From: Streptomyces californicus
GTDB taxonomy: Bacteria; Actinomycetota; Actinomycetes; Streptomycetales; Streptomycetaceae
Reading direction: 5' to 3'
DNA length: 64,000 nt
NCBI RefSeq assembly: GCF_000717645.1
Contig: NZ_JNZZ01000013.1
Span: 1-64,000, forward strand
The notes below the pieces were generated by a model that saw nothing but the letters and a program-made list of their open reading frames with translations, had not been told where the DNA came from and searched no databases. Within the stretch, counting starts at the first letter, position 1, and every line of letters begins with the position of its first letter. The position numbers and the translations under genes are program-made. Positions 1 through 8,251 of this stretch are shown here, piece after piece.

Positions 1-1579
1 GGTCGGGGGCGGGGCCGTCCGGGGCGATGCGCTTTTCCGGCTCGGCGTGGTCCGGATCGGGGCGCTTCTCCGGTTCGGCGTGGTCCGGGGCGGGGCGCTT
101 CTCCGGTTCGGCGTGGTCCGGATCGGGGCGTTCCGGATCGGGCTGCGCCGGGTCGGTGCGTTCCGGTCGGGAGTCGCGCGCGCCTGTGGGCTCGGCGGTG
201 GGCCCGCCCGGGTCGGGCTCGTCGAACGCCGGCTGGGCGTCATGCCACGGGGCGTCCGCGCTGCGTACGCGGCGCGGGGGCCTCGGGGTGCCGCCGGGCG
301 GGTCGGTCGAAGGCTTCTGCGCCCCGTCGCGGGCATCCGCCTCCGATGTCGACGCCGAACGCTGACTGGCCGAGCCACCCGAAGCGGAACGGGAACGCCG
401 GGCCCGGGCGGACGGGGGCTCCGCCGGACCGTCGGCGGGTCGCTGCTGGCTGGCCGAACCGTCCGAGGCGGAACGGGACCGGCGTGGCGGCCGGGCCGCC
501 GGGGGCGCGGCCGACTCGTCCGGCGCGGGCGACTCGTCCGGTGCGGGGCGCTGACTAGCCGAACCACCCGAAGCGGAACGGGAACGACGCGGCGGAGCCG
601 CCGGGGTCCCGCCCGGCGTCGGGGCACCGCCCGGCGTCGGCGAGGTCGCGGGCGGCGTCGCGGGGGCCTCGGGACCGGTCGCCGTGCGCGCCTCGGGACC
701 GGTCGCCGCAGGGGCCTGCGCCCCGGCACCGGTCTCGGTACGCGTCTCCGCCTCCGTAGGCGTGGGGCGCTGGGCCGCCGATCCCTCGCTCGCGCTGCGG
801 GTACGGCGGAGCGGGCGGTCGGCCGCCGTGCGGGCGGCGCGGGCCGGACGGGCGGCGGCCGGGGGGAGCTGGCCCTTCAGGGGCCCCCACTCATTCGGGT
901 CGGGCACTCCGGGCGGAAGCATCGCGCGGCGCTTGGGCCCGGTGTGGCCGTCCGCCGGCTCCCCCGGCTCCTTCGCCCCCGGCCACGCCTTGGCGACCCG
1001 CGCGGCCAGGACGAAGTCCTTACGCAGCGGGTGGCCCTCGAAACCTTCCGGCAGAAGCAGCGGAACGAGGTGGGGGTGGCCGTCGAAAGCCACGCCGAAC
1101 ATCTCGTGCGTCTCGCGTTCGTGCCACGCGGCGCCCGCGTACACGTCGACGGCGCTGGGCAGGACGGCCGCGCCGTGCGGCACGGTCGTCCGGACCATGA
1201 GCCGCCGTACCGACCCCGTGCCCAGGGCCGCGACGTGGGCGCAGACGCGGAAACCGACGCCCGGTTCGTCCACGGCGCTGAGCCAGTCGAAGTAGGTGCA
1301 GCCGAGTTCGTCGCGGGCGGTCCGCAACGCGGTGAGCCAGGTCGCGGCGGGGACGTCGACGGTCAGCAGGTCGTACGCCGACTCCGCGGCGGCCTCGTCG
1401 CCGAACAGGTCGGTGACCGCGTCCGGCAGCCGGTCATACGCCTCGGCCGAAACAGCAGCCTCCCCCGGAACGGCGGGCTCCGCCGGAACGGCCGGCTCCG
1501 CGGCATCGGCCGGAGCGGGCGCGTCGGGAGTATCCGCCGCGTCGGGCGCGGGCGCCGCGTGCGGGTCCTGGTCGCTCAT
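1..1579 (-). CDS. nuoC: NuoC-like 30 kDa subunit of complex I, second cluster; runs off the left edge
   Basis: Peripheral-arm subunit of NADH:quinone oxidoreductase that packs against NuoB and NuoD. The ATG at 1579 overlaps the nuoB stop (ATGA), so translation is coupled. 526 residues lie in the window. After an Ala/Pro/Glu-rich first 35 residues comes the 30 kDa domain, with the signature [11 protein letters not shown] from residue 152 and LRKDF ending near residue 189. The family is usually 170-240 residues. Here the frame stays open for over 300 further residues without another recognisable domain. That tail holds four copies of RRSRSASxGSASQR (residues about 258, 331, 366 and 394; the first copy reads [14 protein letters not shown]) and then three 11-residue repeats starting PDHAEPEKR (487, 498, 509). 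A NuoD domain could still follow beyond the edge. The core is certain; the role of the tail is unknown. Confidence 0.9.
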   Translation of the reverse strand, partial: MSDQDPHAAPAPDAADTPDAPAPADAAEPAVPAEPAVPGEAAVSAEAYDRLPDAVTDLFGDEAAAESAYDLLTVDVPAATWLTALRTARDELGCTYFDWLSAVDEPGVGFRVCAHVAALGTGSVRRLMVRTTVPHGAAVLPSAVDVYAGAAWHERETHEMFGVAFDGHPHLVPLLLPEGFEGHPLRKDFVLAARVAKAWPGAKEPGEPADGHTGPKRRAMLPPGVPDPNEWGPLKGQLPPAAARPARAARTAADRPLRRTRSASEGSAAQRPTPTEAETRTETGAGAQAPAATGPEARTATGPEAPATPPATSPTPGGAPTPGGTPAAPPRRSRSASGGSASQRPAPDESPAPDESAAPPAARPPRRSRSASDGSASQQRPADGPAEPPSARARRSRSASGGSASQRSASTSEADARDGAQKPSTDPPGGTPRPPRRVRSADAPWHDAQPAFDEPDPGGPTAEPTGARDSRPERTDPAQPDPERPDPDHAEPEKRPAPDHAEPEKRPDPDHAEPEKRIAPDGPAPD

Positions 1580-2391
1580 CGCGGACCCTCCTCGTCGGGC
1601 GTCGTGTCCGGCGTGGCGGCCGTGGCCGACGGGTCGGCCGGACGGGCCGGACCAGACGGATCAGCCGGATCGGCCGGTTCGACCGGATCGGCGGGATCGG
1701 CCGGGTCGGCAGGCGGCTTCGGCGCGGTGACCAGGCCGCTGCGCAGGGCGGCCGTGGACGGGGCGCCGCCGGGTGCGACGGAGGCGTACCGCTCGGCGAG
1801 CGACTCGCGCGCGATCTTCTCCTGGAGTTTGAGGATCCCCTGGAGCAGCGCCTCGGGCCGGGGCGGGCAGCCGGGTACGTAGACGTCGACGGGGATGATC
1901 TGGTCGACGCCCTTGGTCACGGAGTACGAGTCCCAGTAGGGGCCTCCGCAGTTGGAGCAGGCGCCGAAGGAGATGACGTACTTCGGTTCGGGCATCTGCT
2001 CGTAGAGCCGCTTCACGGCGGGGGCCATCTTGTCGGTCACCGTGCCGGACACGATCATGAGGTCGGCCTGGCGCGGACCGGGGGCGAACGGGATCACGCC
2101 GAGCCGGATGAAGTCGTGGCGCGCCATGGACGCGGCGATGAACTCGATGGCGCAGCAGGCGAGTCCGAAGTTGAAGACCCAGAGGCTGTAACGGCGGCCC
2201 CAGTTGAGGACGACCTTCATGGGCTCCGGCGCGAGCCGGGAGAGCACGCCGAGGCGCTTGGGCTCGGGGAGCGGGACCGCGCCGGACGACGGCGACGGCG
2301 CGGAAGGCGCCCGCTGACCGGATGGCGACGGAGCCGGAGGCGGGGGCGCGGGCTCCTGCGACGCGGGGGTCGGCCGGCTCGTCAGGCCCAT
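1576..2391 (-). CDS. nuoB: NuoB subunit of complex I (second nuo cluster)
   Basis: Carries the terminal [4Fe-4S] cluster N2 that passes electrons to quinone at the base of the peripheral arm. 271 residues from the ATG at 2391, with a Pro/Ser/Ala-rich first 45 residues. The cluster ligands are visible: the Cys-Cys pair in [10 protein letters not shown], the cysteines of [10 protein letters not shown], and the cysteine of [13 protein letters not shown]. The family core ends near residue 200. It is followed by a Pro-Ala-Asp repeat tail ([13 protein letters not shown]) absent from typical NuoB. The start overlaps the end of nuoA by 10 bp, and the stop overlaps the nuoC start. I place it in the second cluster because the main operon lies at the other end of the window. 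Confidence 0.95.
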   Translation of the reverse strand: MGLTSRPTPASQEPAPPPPAPSPSGQRAPSAPSPSSGAVPLPEPKRLGVLSRLAPEPMKVVLNWGRRYSLWVFNFGLACCAIEFIAASMARHDFIRLGVIPFAPGPRQADLMIVSGTVTDKMAPAVKRLYEQMPEPKYVISFGACSNCGGPYWDSYSVTKGVDQIIPVDVYVPGCPPRPEALLQGILKLQEKIARESLAERYASVAPGGAPSTAALRSGLVTAPKPPADPADPADPVEPADPADPSGPARPADPSATAATPDTTPDEEGPR

Positions 2392-2807
2392 GCGAGGACG
2401 CCCTTCTTCCATGCGTAGAGCAGTCCCACGGCCAGGAAGCCGAGGAAGATGAACATTTCGACCAGGGTCGTCGCCCCGTATCCGGGCGCCGCGAACACCG
2501 TGGCCCACGGGAACAGGAAGATGGAGTCGACGGCGAAGATCACGTAGAGGAACGCGTAGACGTAGTAGCGGACCTGGGTGTGTGCCCAGCCCTCACCGAC
2601 CGGATCGACGCCGCACTCATAGGTGAGCAGCTTCTCCGGGGTGGGGACGACGGGCCGCAGCAGTCGCCCGGCCCCGAAGGCCACGGCGACGAACAGGACG
2701 CCGATCACGGCGAGCAGGCCGATGAAGGAGTAGCCCCGGAAGTACTCCGGGGCGGCGAGTGCGGTGAATCCGTCCGCCGCACCGGTCATGTCCGTCACGT
2801 CGGCCAC
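2382..2807 (-). CDS. nuoA: NuoA membrane subunit of complex I (second nuo cluster)
   Basis: Small membrane-arm subunit near the quinone site. 141 residues with three hydrophobic segments (about 23-45, 80-103 and 110-132). Between the first two is the conserved loop [16 protein letters not shown], whose YECG motif marks NuoA/ND3. It is the first gene of the leftward nuoA-nuoB-nuoC run, so the promoter should lie in the gap to its right. An internal ATG at 2789 is an alternative start. The N-terminus before the first membrane segment is slightly longer than usual. Confidence 0.95.
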   Translation of the reverse strand: MADVTDMTGAADGFTALAAPEYFRGYSFIGLLAVIGVLFVAVAFGAGRLLRPVVPTPEKLLTYECGVDPVGEGWAHTQVRYYVYAFLYVIFAVDSIFLFPWATVFAAPGYGATTLVEMFIFLGFLAVGLLYAWKKGVLAWA

Positions 2808-3429
2808 GTCCGCCCCTCACTCCCTCGTCGTCCGCGTCTGTCCCGCGCGTCCGTGCTGTCCCACGGGCCGGTCCTGCCCGTGCCGTCCCACGGGTCCGTT
2901 CCGTCCTTGCCGTCCCCTGGGCCAGTTCTGTACGCACGGGAGTCTAGGGCCTGCTAAAGGGGGCGTAAGCAGCCGCGTCGGACATCAGGTGGGGTTATCC
3001 CTCCTTCACTCCCGCCTATGAGCCCCATGGTGGGCGCGGGTCCGGCCCGGCAGGCTGGGGGTATGACCATGAGCCCTCCCCCGGCGGCCCCGAGCGGTTG
3101 CCGCCCGGCTCGTCCTGGACTCTCCGGAGGGCGGCCCGACGACCGTCACCGCCGAACCGCCCTGGCGCGTCCGAGGCTCCGACCGCCCGCTCGCGGGGCC
3201 TGTGGCCGCAGCACCTTCCGATCGCAGGACCCCTGGGGGCCCGAGTACCGGGGTGGGGAAAACCCCCGGTCGAATACGGAGAAGGGCCCCATGGTGCGGA
3301 AAGCCACTGGCCAGCACCCTTGAGGAAGAACAGTGAGCCGCCCCCACACGCGGCCCTCGTACCCCGAGCGCAGCCCGAGCACAGCCCACTGAGACTGAGA
3401 CAGAGACAGAAACGGAACGGACGGAACTC
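2808..3429. other. Intergenic region between divergent nuoA and the histidine kinase
   Basis: 622 bp with no convincing intact gene. It must hold the leftward nuo promoter and the rightward kinase promoter, but neither is clear enough to place. On the minus strand a purine-rich AAGGAGG stretch near 3000 precedes a 13-codon open frame that could be a leader peptide; this is weak. The stretch 3094-3168 is a fragment of a histidine kinase gene, listed separately. Confidence 0.5.
3094..3168 (+). pseudogene. Remnant of a second histidine kinase 3' end
   Basis: Read in the frame of 3094, this piece gives SPEGGPTTVTAEPPWR, nearly matching the extreme C-terminus of the intact kinase next door (SPAGGPTTVTAELPWR). 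The DNA match is also close, with about 32 of 37 bases identical over the core. No H-box or ATP-binding domain precedes it and no start is in reach, so it cannot be functional. It is either a decayed tandem paralogue or a small duplication of the neighbour's 3' end. Confidence 0.6.
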
Positions 3430-4791
3430 ATGGCCATGGCATACGGACCGGACACGCGGGACCGGGAGCATCGGGGTGCCGGCCCGGGCTTCGGAGCGAA
3501 GGCTCCGGTGACACGTTTCCTCCCGGCTCCGCTGCGCGCGCCCCTGGAGGGCCGCACCTGGCGCGAGCTGCTCTACACACTGCTGAGTTTCCCGCTCAGC
3601 ACGGTCATGTTCTGCTTCTCGATCACCATGGTGTCGATGAGCGCGGGCCTGCTGGTCACCTTCATCGGCATACCGGTGCTGGCGGTCGGGCTCGCCTTCT
3701 GCCGGGGTTTCGGCGTGCTGGAGCGGCACCGGGCGCGCGCTCTGCTGGGCGTGGAGGTGGATGACCCGGAGCGGGTGCGGGGGAAGACCGGCGGCGCGAT
3801 GTCGTGGATGGGGTCGATCCTCAAGAGCGGGGTCTCCTGGCGCCACCTGCTGTACACGCTGCTGCACTTCCCCTGGTCCACGTTCACGTTCGTCGTCGCC
3901 ATCACGGTCTGGTCGACCGGCCTGACCGCGTTGACGTATCCGCTGTGGTTCTGGCTCTTCCCGCTGTTCGGGGGGCAGGGCGGAATCCAGCTGTACGGGG
4001 ACGAGACCCATCGGGAGTATCTGGACACGCCCTTCGAGCTGGCGGTGGCCGGCGGTATCGGACTGGTGCTGGTGATGGCGGCGCCGTGGATCGTGCGCGG
4101 GCTGCTGGTGGTGGACCGCCTGATGGTCACCGGGCTGCTGGGCCCGTCCACGCTGGCGACCCGGGTCTCCGAGCTGGAGTCGGACCGGGGTGTGGTCGTG
4201 GACACGGCCGCCGCCGACCTGCGCCGCATCGAGCGGGACCTGCACGACGGGGCCCAGGCCCGGCTGGTCGCCCTCGCCATGGACCTGGGCCTGGCGAAGG
4301 AGAAGCTGACCGACGACCCGGAGGCCGCCGCCCGGATGGTGGACGAGGCGCACAGCGAGGTGAAGGTGGCGCTTCAGGAGCTACGCGACCTGGCCCGGGG
4401 CATCCACCCCGCCGTCCTCACCGACCGGGGCCTGGACGCCGCACTCTCCTCCATATCCTCGCGCTGCACAGTCCCGGTCCAGGTCTCGGTGGACCTGGAC
4501 ACACGGCCGGCGCAGGCGATCGAGGGCATCGCGTACTTCACCGTCTCGGAGCTGCTCCAGAACATCAGCAAGCACTCCCGGGCCACCCGGGCGACGGTCG
4601 ACGTGTGGCGGGCGGCCGACCGGCTGATGCTCCAGGTCACGGACAACGGCCGGGGCGGGGCGTCACCGGAGTCCGGCGGCGGTCTGGCCGGGCTGGCCGA
4701 GCGTCTGGACGCCGTGGACGGGGTCCTCGTGGTCGACTCCCCGGCGGGCGGCCCGACGACGGTCACGGCCGAGCTTCCCTGGCGGGGCTGA
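3430..4791 (+). CDS. Two-component sensor histidine kinase, NarL/DesK-type with putative sensor membrane domains
   Basis: Membrane sensor kinase, probably acting on the response regulator that follows. 453 residues. The N-terminal half has two related membrane units, each opening with a variant of WRELLYTLLSFP / WRHLLYTLLHFP (residues about 40 and 137), as in the 'putative sensor' domain of actinobacterial kinases. The HisKA_3 dimerisation box follows: RRIERDLHDGAQARL, with phospho-acceptor His272. The C-terminal ATPase has the N-box (ELLQNISKHSRA), the G1 box DNGRGG and GGGLAGLAERLD. The sensed signal cannot be read from the sequence. The neighbours (nuo, korAB) hint at redox or carbon-flux control, which is inference. 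Confidence 0.92.
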   Translation: MAMAYGPDTRDREHRGAGPGFGAKAPVTRFLPAPLRAPLEGRTWRELLYTLLSFPLSTVMFCFSITMVSMSAGLLVTFIGIPVLAVGLAFCRGFGVLERHRARALLGVEVDDPERVRGKTGGAMSWMGSILKSGVSWRHLLYTLLHFPWSTFTFVVAITVWSTGLTALTYPLWFWLFPLFGGQGGIQLYGDETHREYLDTPFELAVAGGIGLVLVMAAPWIVRGLLVVDRLMVTGLLGPSTLATRVSELESDRGVVVDTAAADLRRIERDLHDGAQARLVALAMDLGLAKEKLTDDPEAAARMVDEAHSEVKVALQELRDLARGIHPAVLTDRGLDAALSSISSRCTVPVQVSVDLDTRPAQAIEGIAYFTVSELLQNISKHSRATRATVDVWRAADRLMLQVTDNGRGGASPESGGGLAGLAERLDAVDGVLVVDSPAGGPTTVTAELPWRG

Positions 4792-4808
4792 CCCGCACCC
4801 GTACCGCC

Positions 4809-4855
4809 GCCCTCTTCGTGCCCGCCTCTCCCTGCTGGGCGGGCACGAAGAGGGC
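4809..4855. terminator. 18-bp perfect hairpin after the kinase gene
   Basis: Arms 4809-4826 and 4838-4855 are perfect complements (GCCCTCTTCGTGCCCGCC), with an 11-nt loop. It starts 17 bp after the kinase stop and sits between kinase and regulator. The regulator may therefore have its own promoter or be read by leakage. No T-run follows, as is common in Streptomyces. Confidence 0.75.
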
Positions 4856-5003
4856 CCGGGGCCGTGGTTATCCACAGGCCGGCCCGGCCGTTGCCCTTCC
4901 CTGGGATGCTTGGGCGGTCGGGGCGTGACGCGCAGTGGTCGGGCGCGGTGCGTACGGGGTCGCGGAGAGCGCGGCGTATTCGGAACAGTGGGGGCTCGCA
5001 GTC

Positions 5004-5684
5004 GTGCAGAACGTGGAGAACAGGGTGCGTGTGGTCATCGCCGAGGATTCGGTCCTGCTCAGGGAGGGACTCACCCGGCTGCTCACCGACCTCGGGCACG
5101 ACGTGGTCGCCGGGGTCGCCGACGCCGAGGCGCTGCTCAAGAAGGTGGCGGAGCTCGACGCCCAGCAGGCGCTTCCGGATGTGGTGGTCGCCGATGTCCG
5201 GATGCCGCCCACGCACACCGACGAAGGGGTGCGCGCGGCGGTGCGGCTGCGGAAGGACTACCCGGACGTCGGGGTGCTGGTCCTCTCGCAGTACGTGGAG
5301 GAGCGGTACGCGACCGAGCTGCTGGCGGGCAGCAGCAACGGGGTGGGCTATCTGCTGAAGGACCGGGTGGCCGAGGTCCGGGAGTTCGTGGACGCCGTCG
5401 TCCGGGTGGCCGGGGGCGGCACGGCGCTGGACCCGGAGGTGGTGGCTCAGCTGCTGGGCCGCAGCCGCAAGCAGGACGTGCTGGTCGGGCTGACGCCGCG
5501 CGAGCGGGAGGTCCTCGGTCTGATGGCGGAGGGCCGGACCAACTCCGCCATCGCCCGGCAGCTCGTGGTGAGCGACGGGGCGGTCGAGAAGCACGTCAGC
5601 AACATCTTCCTGAAGCTGGGGCTCTCGCCCAGCGACGGGGACCACCGGCGCGTCCTCGCCGTACTGACCTATCTGAACACCTAG
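5004..5684 (+). CDS. LuxR/NarL-family response regulator
   Basis: DNA-binding partner of the upstream kinase. I chose the GTG at 5004 (226 residues) because GTGGGGG lies about 9 bp upstream and the receiver domain starts within 10 residues; longer in-frame starts exist as far up as 4935. Receiver domain: acidic pair in VVIAEDS, phospho-acceptor Asp in VVVADVRMPP, and the conserved Lys in GYLLKDR. The C-terminal LuxR helix-turn-helix (LTPREREVLGLMAEGRTNSAIA, here split as LTPREREVLGLM then AEGRTNSAIA) is followed by EKHVSNIFLKLGL. The gap to the kinase is about 210 bp and holds a strong hairpin, so co-transcription is not assured. Confidence 0.92.
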   Translation: MQNVENRVRVVIAEDSVLLREGLTRLLTDLGHDVVAGVADAEALLKKVAELDAQQALPDVVVADVRMPPTHTDEGVRAAVRLRKDYPDVGVLVLSQYVEERYATELLAGSSNGVGYLLKDRVAEVREFVDAVVRVAGGGTALDPEVVAQLLGRSRKQDVLVGLTPREREVLGLMAEGRTNSAIARQLVVSDGAVEKHVSNIFLKLGLSPSDGDHRRVLAVLTYLNT

Positions 5685-5687
5685 AAA

Positions 5688-5704
5688 TCTGACACCCTGT
5701 CAGA
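5688..5704. terminator. Small hairpin directly after the response regulator
   Basis: TCTGACA / TGTCAGA with a 3-nt loop, 4 bp past the stop. The stem is short (7 bp) and A+T-richer than its surroundings. It may be a weak terminator or an operator. Confidence 0.4.
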
Positions 5705-5761
5705 TACGGAGGCTGGGCGGGACACGGGCCCCGGAAGCGTCGAACAGAAACCACGGGCCCG

Positions 5762-5872
5762 CCGGACGGGCTCGCCGGGCCGAAACCGGGCGGACTCACC
5801 GGACGGGCTCACCGGGCCGACACCGGCCGGACTCGCCGGACGGGCCCACCGGGCGGACGCCGGCCGGACCCG
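5762..5872. repeat. Three 37-bp tandem repeats
   Basis: Units begin at 5762, 5799 and 5836, each opening CCGGACGGGC. The first two are nearly identical and the third has diverged. They lie between the response regulator and korA and encode nothing recognisable. Confidence 0.7.
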
Positions 5873-5877
5873 CCCCG

Positions 5878-5913
5878 GGCGGACGCCGGGTGGGCCCACC
5901 GGGGGCGTCCGCC
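5878..5913. terminator. Nested hairpin downstream of the 37-bp repeats
   Basis: The outer arms GGCGGACGCC (5878-5887) and GGCGTCCGCC (5904-5913) enclose the perfect palindrome GGTGGGCCCACC (5889-5900). This gives a stem of about 16 bp with one small bulge. It likely ends transcription from the two-component genes before korA. Confidence 0.6.
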
Positions 5914-6181
5914 GGGTGTCACGGAGGTGCGGTGGTGTTGCGGGAGCGCTTCGGGAGCACGGCGGGGGCCCCGGGGTGTCCGCCGTCCGCCGCGTGGGCA
6001 CCTCTTGATCGAGCGGGACGCGGGGAGAACGACACTCGGGAGATGGAGAAGGCGGGGGGGCAGAGCCAGGTCGAGACCTAGGCCCAAAGGCGCAGGGGGC
6101 AGTCCCCTCCGTCACCCGTCCTACGGGCCCGTAAAACATGACAGAACCAGCGAAAAGGGTGTCTCAAAACAGCGTCCACCA

Positions 6182-6187
6182 TATGAT
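6182..6187 (+). promoter_or_regulatory. Candidate -10 element for korAB
   Basis: TATGAT sits in an unusually A+T-rich patch (about 6133-6190) of an otherwise very G+C-rich gap, 100 bp before the korA start. No good -35 is visible; GTGTCT is the best candidate. The patch could be bound by an activator. Confidence 0.35.
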
Positions 6188-6286
6188 CGATCCCTGGAAG
6201 GCCCCGTACGCGGACGTAGGGTGGCCTCTGGGATCGCCGGCTGGCCGGACGGTTCCGAACAGCCGCCCCAAGGGAGGTCCAGTTCA

Positions 6287-8251
6287 GTGACGAGCCAGGT
6301 CAGTAGCGCGGCGGAGAAGGCCGATGAGGCCAATGCCGCCGCCCTCGGGGGCCAGCGAGCCCCCCTGTCAGGTACGACGGGCACCACGGGCGGCGACGGG
6401 AAGGAAGTCCGCCGCCTGGACCGGGTGATCATCCGCTTCGCGGGTGACTCGGGTGACGGCATGCAGCTCACGGGTGACCGGTTCACGTCGGAGACGGCGT
6501 CGTTCGGCAACGACCTGTCCACCCTGCCGAACTTCCCCGCCGAGATCCGCGCTCCCGCGGGGACTCTGCCGGGCGTCTCCTCGTTCCAGCTCCACTTCGC
6601 GGACCACGACATCCTCACCCCGGGTGACGCCCCGAACGTGCTGGTGGCGATGAACCCCGCCGCGTTGAAGGCGAACATCGCGGACGTGCCGCGCGGCGCG
6701 GAGATCATCGTGAACACCGACGAGTTCACGAAGCGGCCGATGGCGAAGGTCGGGTATGCGACCAGTCCGCTGGAGGACGGCTCGCTGGAGGCGTACAACG
6801 TGCACCCGGTGCCGTTGACGACGCTGACGCTGGAAGCGCTGAAGGAGTTCGGGCTCCCCCGCAAGGAGGCCGAGCGCTCCAAGAACATGTTCGCGCTGGG
6901 CCTGCTGTCGTGGATGTACAACCGGCCGACCGAGGGGACGGAGACGTTCCTGCGGGCCAAGTTCGCGAAGAAGCCGCAGATCGCCGAGGCGAACGTGGCG
7001 GCGTTCCGGGCGGGGTGGAACTTCGGGGAGACGACCGAGGACTTCGCGGTCTCCTACGAGGTCGCCCCGGCCTCGCAGGCGTTCCCCACGGGGACGTACC
7101 GCAACATCTCGGGGAACCTGGCGCTGTCCTACGGGCTGATCGCCGCCGGGCAGCTGGCGGACCTGCCGCTCTACCTGGGGTCGTATCCGATCACCCCGGC
7201 CTCGGACATCCTGCACGAGCTGTCCCGGCACAAGAACTTCGGTGTGCGGACCTTCCAGGCCGAGGACGAGATCGCGGGGATCGGCGCGGCTCTCGGTGCG
7301 GCGTTCGGCGGGTCGCTGGCGGTGACGACGACGTCCGGACCCGGTGTGGCGCTCAAGTCGGAGACCATCGGGCTCGCGGTCTCGCTGGAGCTGCCCCTGC
7401 TGATCGTCGACATCCAGCGCGGCGGCCCCTCGACGGGTCTGCCGACCAAGACGGAGCAGGCCGATCTGCTCCAGGCGATGTACGGCAGGAACGGCGAGGC
7501 CCCGGTTCCGGTGGTGGCGCCGCGCACCCCGGCCGACTGCTTCGACGCGGCGATCGACGCGGCGCGGATCGCGCTGACGTACCGGACGCCGGTGTTCCTG
7601 CTCTCCGACGGCTACCTCGCCAACGGTTCCGAGCCCTGGCGGATCCCGGAGACGGACACGCTGCCCGATCTGAAGACGCCGTTCGCCACCGGCCCGAACC
7701 ACACGGCGGCCGACGGCACCGAGGTGTTCTGGCCCTACAAGCGCGACCCGCGGACCCTGGCCCGCCCCTGGGCCGTCCCCGGGACGGCCGGGCTCGAACA
7801 CCGTATCGGCGGGATCGAGAAGCAGGACGGCACCGGCAACATCTCCTACGACCCGGCCAACCACGACTTCATGGTCCGCACCCGGCAGGCCAAGATCGAC
7901 GGCATCGAGGTCCCCGACCTGGAGGTCGACGACCCGGCCGACGCGGCGACGCTGGTGCTCGGCTGGGGCTCGACGTACGGGCCGATCACCGCCGCCGTGC
8001 GCCGTCTGCGTGCCTCCGGCGCGTCCATCGCCCAGGCCCACCTGCGCCACCTCAACCCCTTCCCGAAGAACCTCGGCGAGGTGGTGAAGCGCTACGACAA
8101 GGTCGTCGTCCCGGAGATGAACCTCGGTCAGCTCGCGATGCTGCTGAGAGCGAAGTACCTGGTGGACGCCCACAGCTACAACCAGGTCAACGGAATGCCG
8201 TTCAAGGCGGAGCAGCTCGCCACGGCCCTCAAGGAGGCCATCGATGCCTGA
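6287..8251 (+). CDS. korA: 2-oxoacid:ferredoxin oxidoreductase, fused gamma-alpha subunit (KorA type)
   Basis: With KorB it oxidatively decarboxylates 2-oxoglutarate (or another 2-oxoacid) to the acyl-CoA and reduces ferredoxin. The GTG at 6287 has AGGGAGG 9 bp upstream. 654 residues. The N-terminal gamma (acceptor) domain starts at about residue 44, with FAGDSGDGMQLTGDRF. The alpha domain starts near residue 265, with GSYPITPASDIL, TFQAEDEIAGIGAALGAAFG and IDIQRGGPSTGLPTKTEQADL-like text (reads VDIQRGGPSTGLPTK). No ferredoxin-type cysteine cluster is present, as expected for this two-subunit class. The gene overlaps korB by 8 bp. Substrate preference is taken from family knowledge and not shown by the sequence. 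Confidence 0.95.
   Translation: MTSQVSSAAEKADEANAAALGGQRAPLSGTTGTTGGDGKEVRRLDRVIIRFAGDSGDGMQLTGDRFTSETASFGNDLSTLPNFPAEIRAPAGTLPGVSSFQLHFADHDILTPGDAPNVLVAMNPAALKANIADVPRGAEIIVNTDEFTKRPMAKVGYATSPLEDGSLEAYNVHPVPLTTLTLEALKEFGLPRKEAERSKNMFALGLLSWMYNRPTEGTETFLRAKFAKKPQIAEANVAAFRAGWNFGETTEDFAVSYEVAPASQAFPTGTYRNISGNLALSYGLIAAGQLADLPLYLGSYPITPASDILHELSRHKNFGVRTFQAEDEIAGIGAALGAAFGGSLAVTTTSGPGVALKSETIGLAVSLELPLLIVDIQRGGPSTGLPTKTEQADLLQAMYGRNGEAPVPVVAPRTPADCFDAAIDAARIALTYRTPVFLLSDGYLANGSEPWRIPETDTLPDLKTPFATGPNHTAADGTEVFWPYKRDPRTLARPWAVPGTAGLEHRIGGIEKQDGTGNISYDPANHDFMVRTRQAKIDGIEVPDLEVDDPADAATLVLGWGSTYGPITAAVRRLRASGASIAQAHLRHLNPFPKNLGEVVKRYDKVVVPEMNLGQLAMLLRAKYLVDAHSYNQVNGMPFKAEQLATALKEAIDA

Noticed and set aside
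47..1882. Long plus-strand reading frame opposite nuoC/nuoB
   Set aside because: It is the G+C-rich shadow of the nuo genes: Arg/Gly-dominated text with no domain, whereas the minus strand gives clear NuoC and NuoB motifs.
2960..3005. 13-codon leader peptide upstream of nuoA (minus strand, AAGGAGG)
   Set aside because: The ribosome site is 14 bp from the ATG, too far, and the peptide lacks any attenuator-like codon run or paired hairpins.
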